From WJLY01 sp964399265 (GTDB lineage Bacteria; Joyebacterota; Joyebacteria; Joyebacterales; Joyebacteraceae), in assembly GCA_964399265.1 (NCBI GenBank), contig CAYNQF010000063.1:1-15146 (forward strand): DNA of 15,146 bases, given 5' to 3'. The notes below the pieces were generated by a model. It searched no databases. It was given only the letters and a program-made list of their open reading frames with translations, and was not told where the DNA came from. A program made the translations under genes and the position numbers. The first letter of the stretch is position 1; each line of letters opens with the position of its first letter. Below, piece after piece: positions 13,901 to 15,146 of the stretch.

Positions 13901-14956
13901 CTAGAAGTGCAACACGACCGACAGAAGATGTCTGGGACCCGACGCTTCCGACAACATCGATGCATAGTTGAGAACGAACAAGTCACTCCTGGCTTCGGTG
14001 CCGCGGTGCCTGCAGCCCGGCATGGGTATGGCGCCCAGGCCTACAGTCATGACGTTCGAATCCGAGGTTTCTTCACGGTAGTAGCCGGCTCTCAGAGCCA
14101 CCTTTCCCCAGAGGCTCCACTCCATGCCCGCCCGCGGCGACAGTGCCGTGTCCGCATGCTTCTCGGCCAGGTCGCGCATGTCGAACGTGAGGAGGAGGCT
14201 CCGAACCGGGCGGTAGGATATGCCGGCGTTCATCGTCCTCGGGGCGAAGCCCTCGATGCCCCTCCGGTAGTCCTCGTACTCGGGCGGAATGTCGATGTAG
14301 ATGAGCCCGACCGTAACGGCGCTGTTCGGCTTGAGCAACGCTCCGTACGATCTTCCGGCCCCGAAGTGCCGGTGGTCCTCCGCGTCCAGACGCGCGTATA
14401 TGGTCTCGGAGGCACCTATGGACACGGTCGGACTCAGATGGAACACGATGCAGGCCGACGAGTAATAGGCCTTGAGCAGGTCTCTGGCGTCGGCGAGCCC
14501 CTTCGACTCCCGCAGGCCGCTCGGGTCGAGGTGCTCCTCCAGCATGAGGGCGCCTACCGCGAACCCACCCTTGTAGTAGCTGGCCGACTTGACGACGGCC
14601 CCGACGGCGATCCCCATCTTCTCACCCGCCGGCAGACCCTCGAAGATGCCCCTCTCGACACCCGTGAGCAGACCCGTCTCGCGGGCGATCGCCGGGGCGC
14701 CCAGCACATTCAGATGGAAGCGGAAGCCCCCTTGCCTTTGACACTCGAGCGGGTCGAAGGCCGCCGGGTTCCACGATATCGCGGCGACCTCGTCCTCCAC
14801 GGCGAGGAAGGCCCCGCCCATGCCCAGAGGTCTGGCGGCCGCCGTCGAGACGCTGCCGACCGCGCGGGCCGGGGACGCCGACGCCACGAGCGAAACGCAC
14901 AGCGCGACCACAAGAGCCGTAGTCCGAAGCGCTGATCTGCGGGGAGTCTTCACCAT
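13901..14956 (-). CDS. PorV/UPF0164-like outer-membrane beta-barrel protein
   Basis: 351 residues from the ATG at 14954-14956. A signal peptide of about 32 residues (basic VKTPRRSALR, hydrophobic core, ASPARA cleavage) is followed by ARPLGMGGAFLAVEDEVAAI and SWNPAAF. This N-terminal motif is shared with the barrel-fusion protein and typical of the PorV/PorQ/UPF0164 branch of FadL-like barrels. Alternating strands run to LLSVVLHF, ending in Phe as outer-membrane barrels do. The ATG has no ribosome site; a predicted extended -10 promoter ends eight bases before it, suggesting a leaderless transcript. An in-frame GTG at 14972-14974 with GGGAG only three bases upstream is the alternative start. 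In Bacteroidetes PorV shuttles type-9 secretion cargo; here that role is only suggested by the adjacent sorting-domain-like gene. Confidence 0.8.
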   Translation of the reverse strand: MVKTPRRSALRTTALVVALCVSLVASASPARAVGSVSTAAARPLGMGGAFLAVEDEVAAISWNPAAFDPLECQRQGGFRFHLNVLGAPAIARETGLLTGVERGIFEGLPAGEKMGIAVGAVVKSASYYKGGFAVGALMLEEHLDPSGLRESKGLADARDLLKAYYSSACIVFHLSPTVSIGASETIYARLDAEDHRHFGAGRSYGALLKPNSAVTVGLIYIDIPPEYEDYRRGIEGFAPRTMNAGISYRPVRSLLLTFDMRDLAEKHADTALSPRAGMEWSLWGKVALRAGYYREETSDSNVMTVGLGAIPMPGCRHRGTEARSDLFVLNYASMLSEASGPRHLLSVVLHF

Positions 14957-14964
14957 GGAGGTGG

Positions 14965-14993
14965 AGTATATCACCAGCTCCCTGCGGCAACAA
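14965..14993 (-). promoter_or_regulatory. Extended -10 promoter predicting a leaderless mRNA
   Basis: On the minus strand TGATATACT (TG at 14972-14973, TATACT at 14965-14970) is a near-consensus extended -10. A weak -35 TTGTTG (14988-14993) stands 17 bp upstream. Transcription should begin within a base or two of the ATG at 14954-14956. Confidence 0.55.
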
Positions 14994-15040
14994 GCGGCCG
15001 CCCCCGGGAGGTCGATGAGCCCGTCCGAGGGGTTTTCGCG

Positions 15041-15070
15041 TTGACAGGAAGCCCGCGACCCTGCTAGTTT
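15041..15070 (+). promoter_or_regulatory. Predicted promoter of the divergent right-edge gene
   Basis: Perfect TTGACA (15041-15046), 18 bp, then TGC-TAGTTT (15062-15070) with an extended TG. The -10 itself matches poorly (three of six). The predicted leader is about 40 nt and holds the purine-rich GAAGGAAGGAAGG before the start codon. Confidence 0.45.
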
Positions 15071-15116
15071 CCATGGTGTGAATCGGCCCTGTCGAAGGAA
15101 GGAAGGTATCGCTCCG

Positions 15117-15146
15117 ATGAAGACTCTGTCCTGTTTCGCACTAGCG
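15117..15146 (+). CDS. Start of a divergent, probably exported protein (first 10 codons)
   Basis: ATG at 15117-15119 opens the frame MKTLSCFALA, which looks like the beginning of a signal peptide (Lys2, then hydrophobic residues). A repeated AAGG run (15094-15106) supplies a ribosome site, though the spacing of about ten bases is long. A TTGACA promoter lies upstream on the same strand. It is the only plus-strand gene I can support. The product cannot be named from ten residues. Confidence 0.6.
   Translation, partial: MKTLSCFALA

Noticed and set aside
1..15146. CRISPR arrays, tRNA or rRNA genes, insertion sequences, phage or integrase genes
   Set aside because: I saw no regularly spaced repeats, no cloverleaf or rRNA-like segments, and no transposase or integrase motifs.

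Overview
The window is about 15 kb of high-GC bacterial chromosome. It comes from a diderm (Gram-negative-type) organism, because it encodes a BamD-type lipoprotein, a LolCD-type lipoprotein exporter and two PorV-like outer-membrane barrels. Three traits together point to a member or relative of the FCB superphylum, such as the Eisenbacteria / Krumholzibacteriota / Latescibacteria type of candidate phylum: PorV/UPF0164-like barrels, a FlgD-Ig / sorting-domain-like secreted protein, and the McsA-McsB protein-arginine-kinase pair. The lineage is an inference; there is no rRNA or marker tree here. The sequence is probably a draft or metagenome assembly, since it has one 100-N scaffold gap.

Layout: apart from the first ten codons of a divergent gene at the right edge, all genes lie on the minus strand, so they are transcribed right to left. 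From right to left: (a) a PorV-like barrel gene with an extended -10 promoter that predicts a leaderless mRNA; (b) a second promoter (TTGACA, 17 bp, TGTACT) driving a tightly packed run: FlgD-Ig-type secreted protein, PorV-like barrel fused to a periplasmic domain with a C-terminal transmembrane helix, bamD-like lipoprotein, nadD, polA, coaE and prfB; (c) a third promoter (TTGACT, 16 bp, TATAAC) driving lysS, lolC/E, lolD, mcsA and mcsB. mcsB runs off the left edge. It is seen only by reading the open frame, because its stop lies outside the window.

The genes combine cell-envelope work with housekeeping. BamD (barrel assembly) sits beside two barrel proteins and a secreted multi-Ig protein, which together look like a small surface or secretion module. 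NadD and CoaE make the NAD and CoA cofactors, PolA repairs DNA, PrfB ends translation, LysS charges tRNA-Lys, LolC/D export lipoproteins such as BamD from the inner membrane, and McsA/McsB mark damaged proteins with phospho-arginine. Many junctions are coupled: ATGA overlaps at nadD/polA and coaE/prfB, a GTGA overlap at lolD/mcsA, and gaps of 4-43 bp elsewhere. TTG starts backed by good Shine-Dalgarno sequences are frequent (lolC, lolD, nadD, possibly lysS).

Main points of interest: the three-part barrel + periplasmic domain + transmembrane-helix protein, the canonical prfB +1 frameshift site, a scaffold gap that is probably spurious and collapses to a natural lolC stop, and a predicted leaderless promoter.
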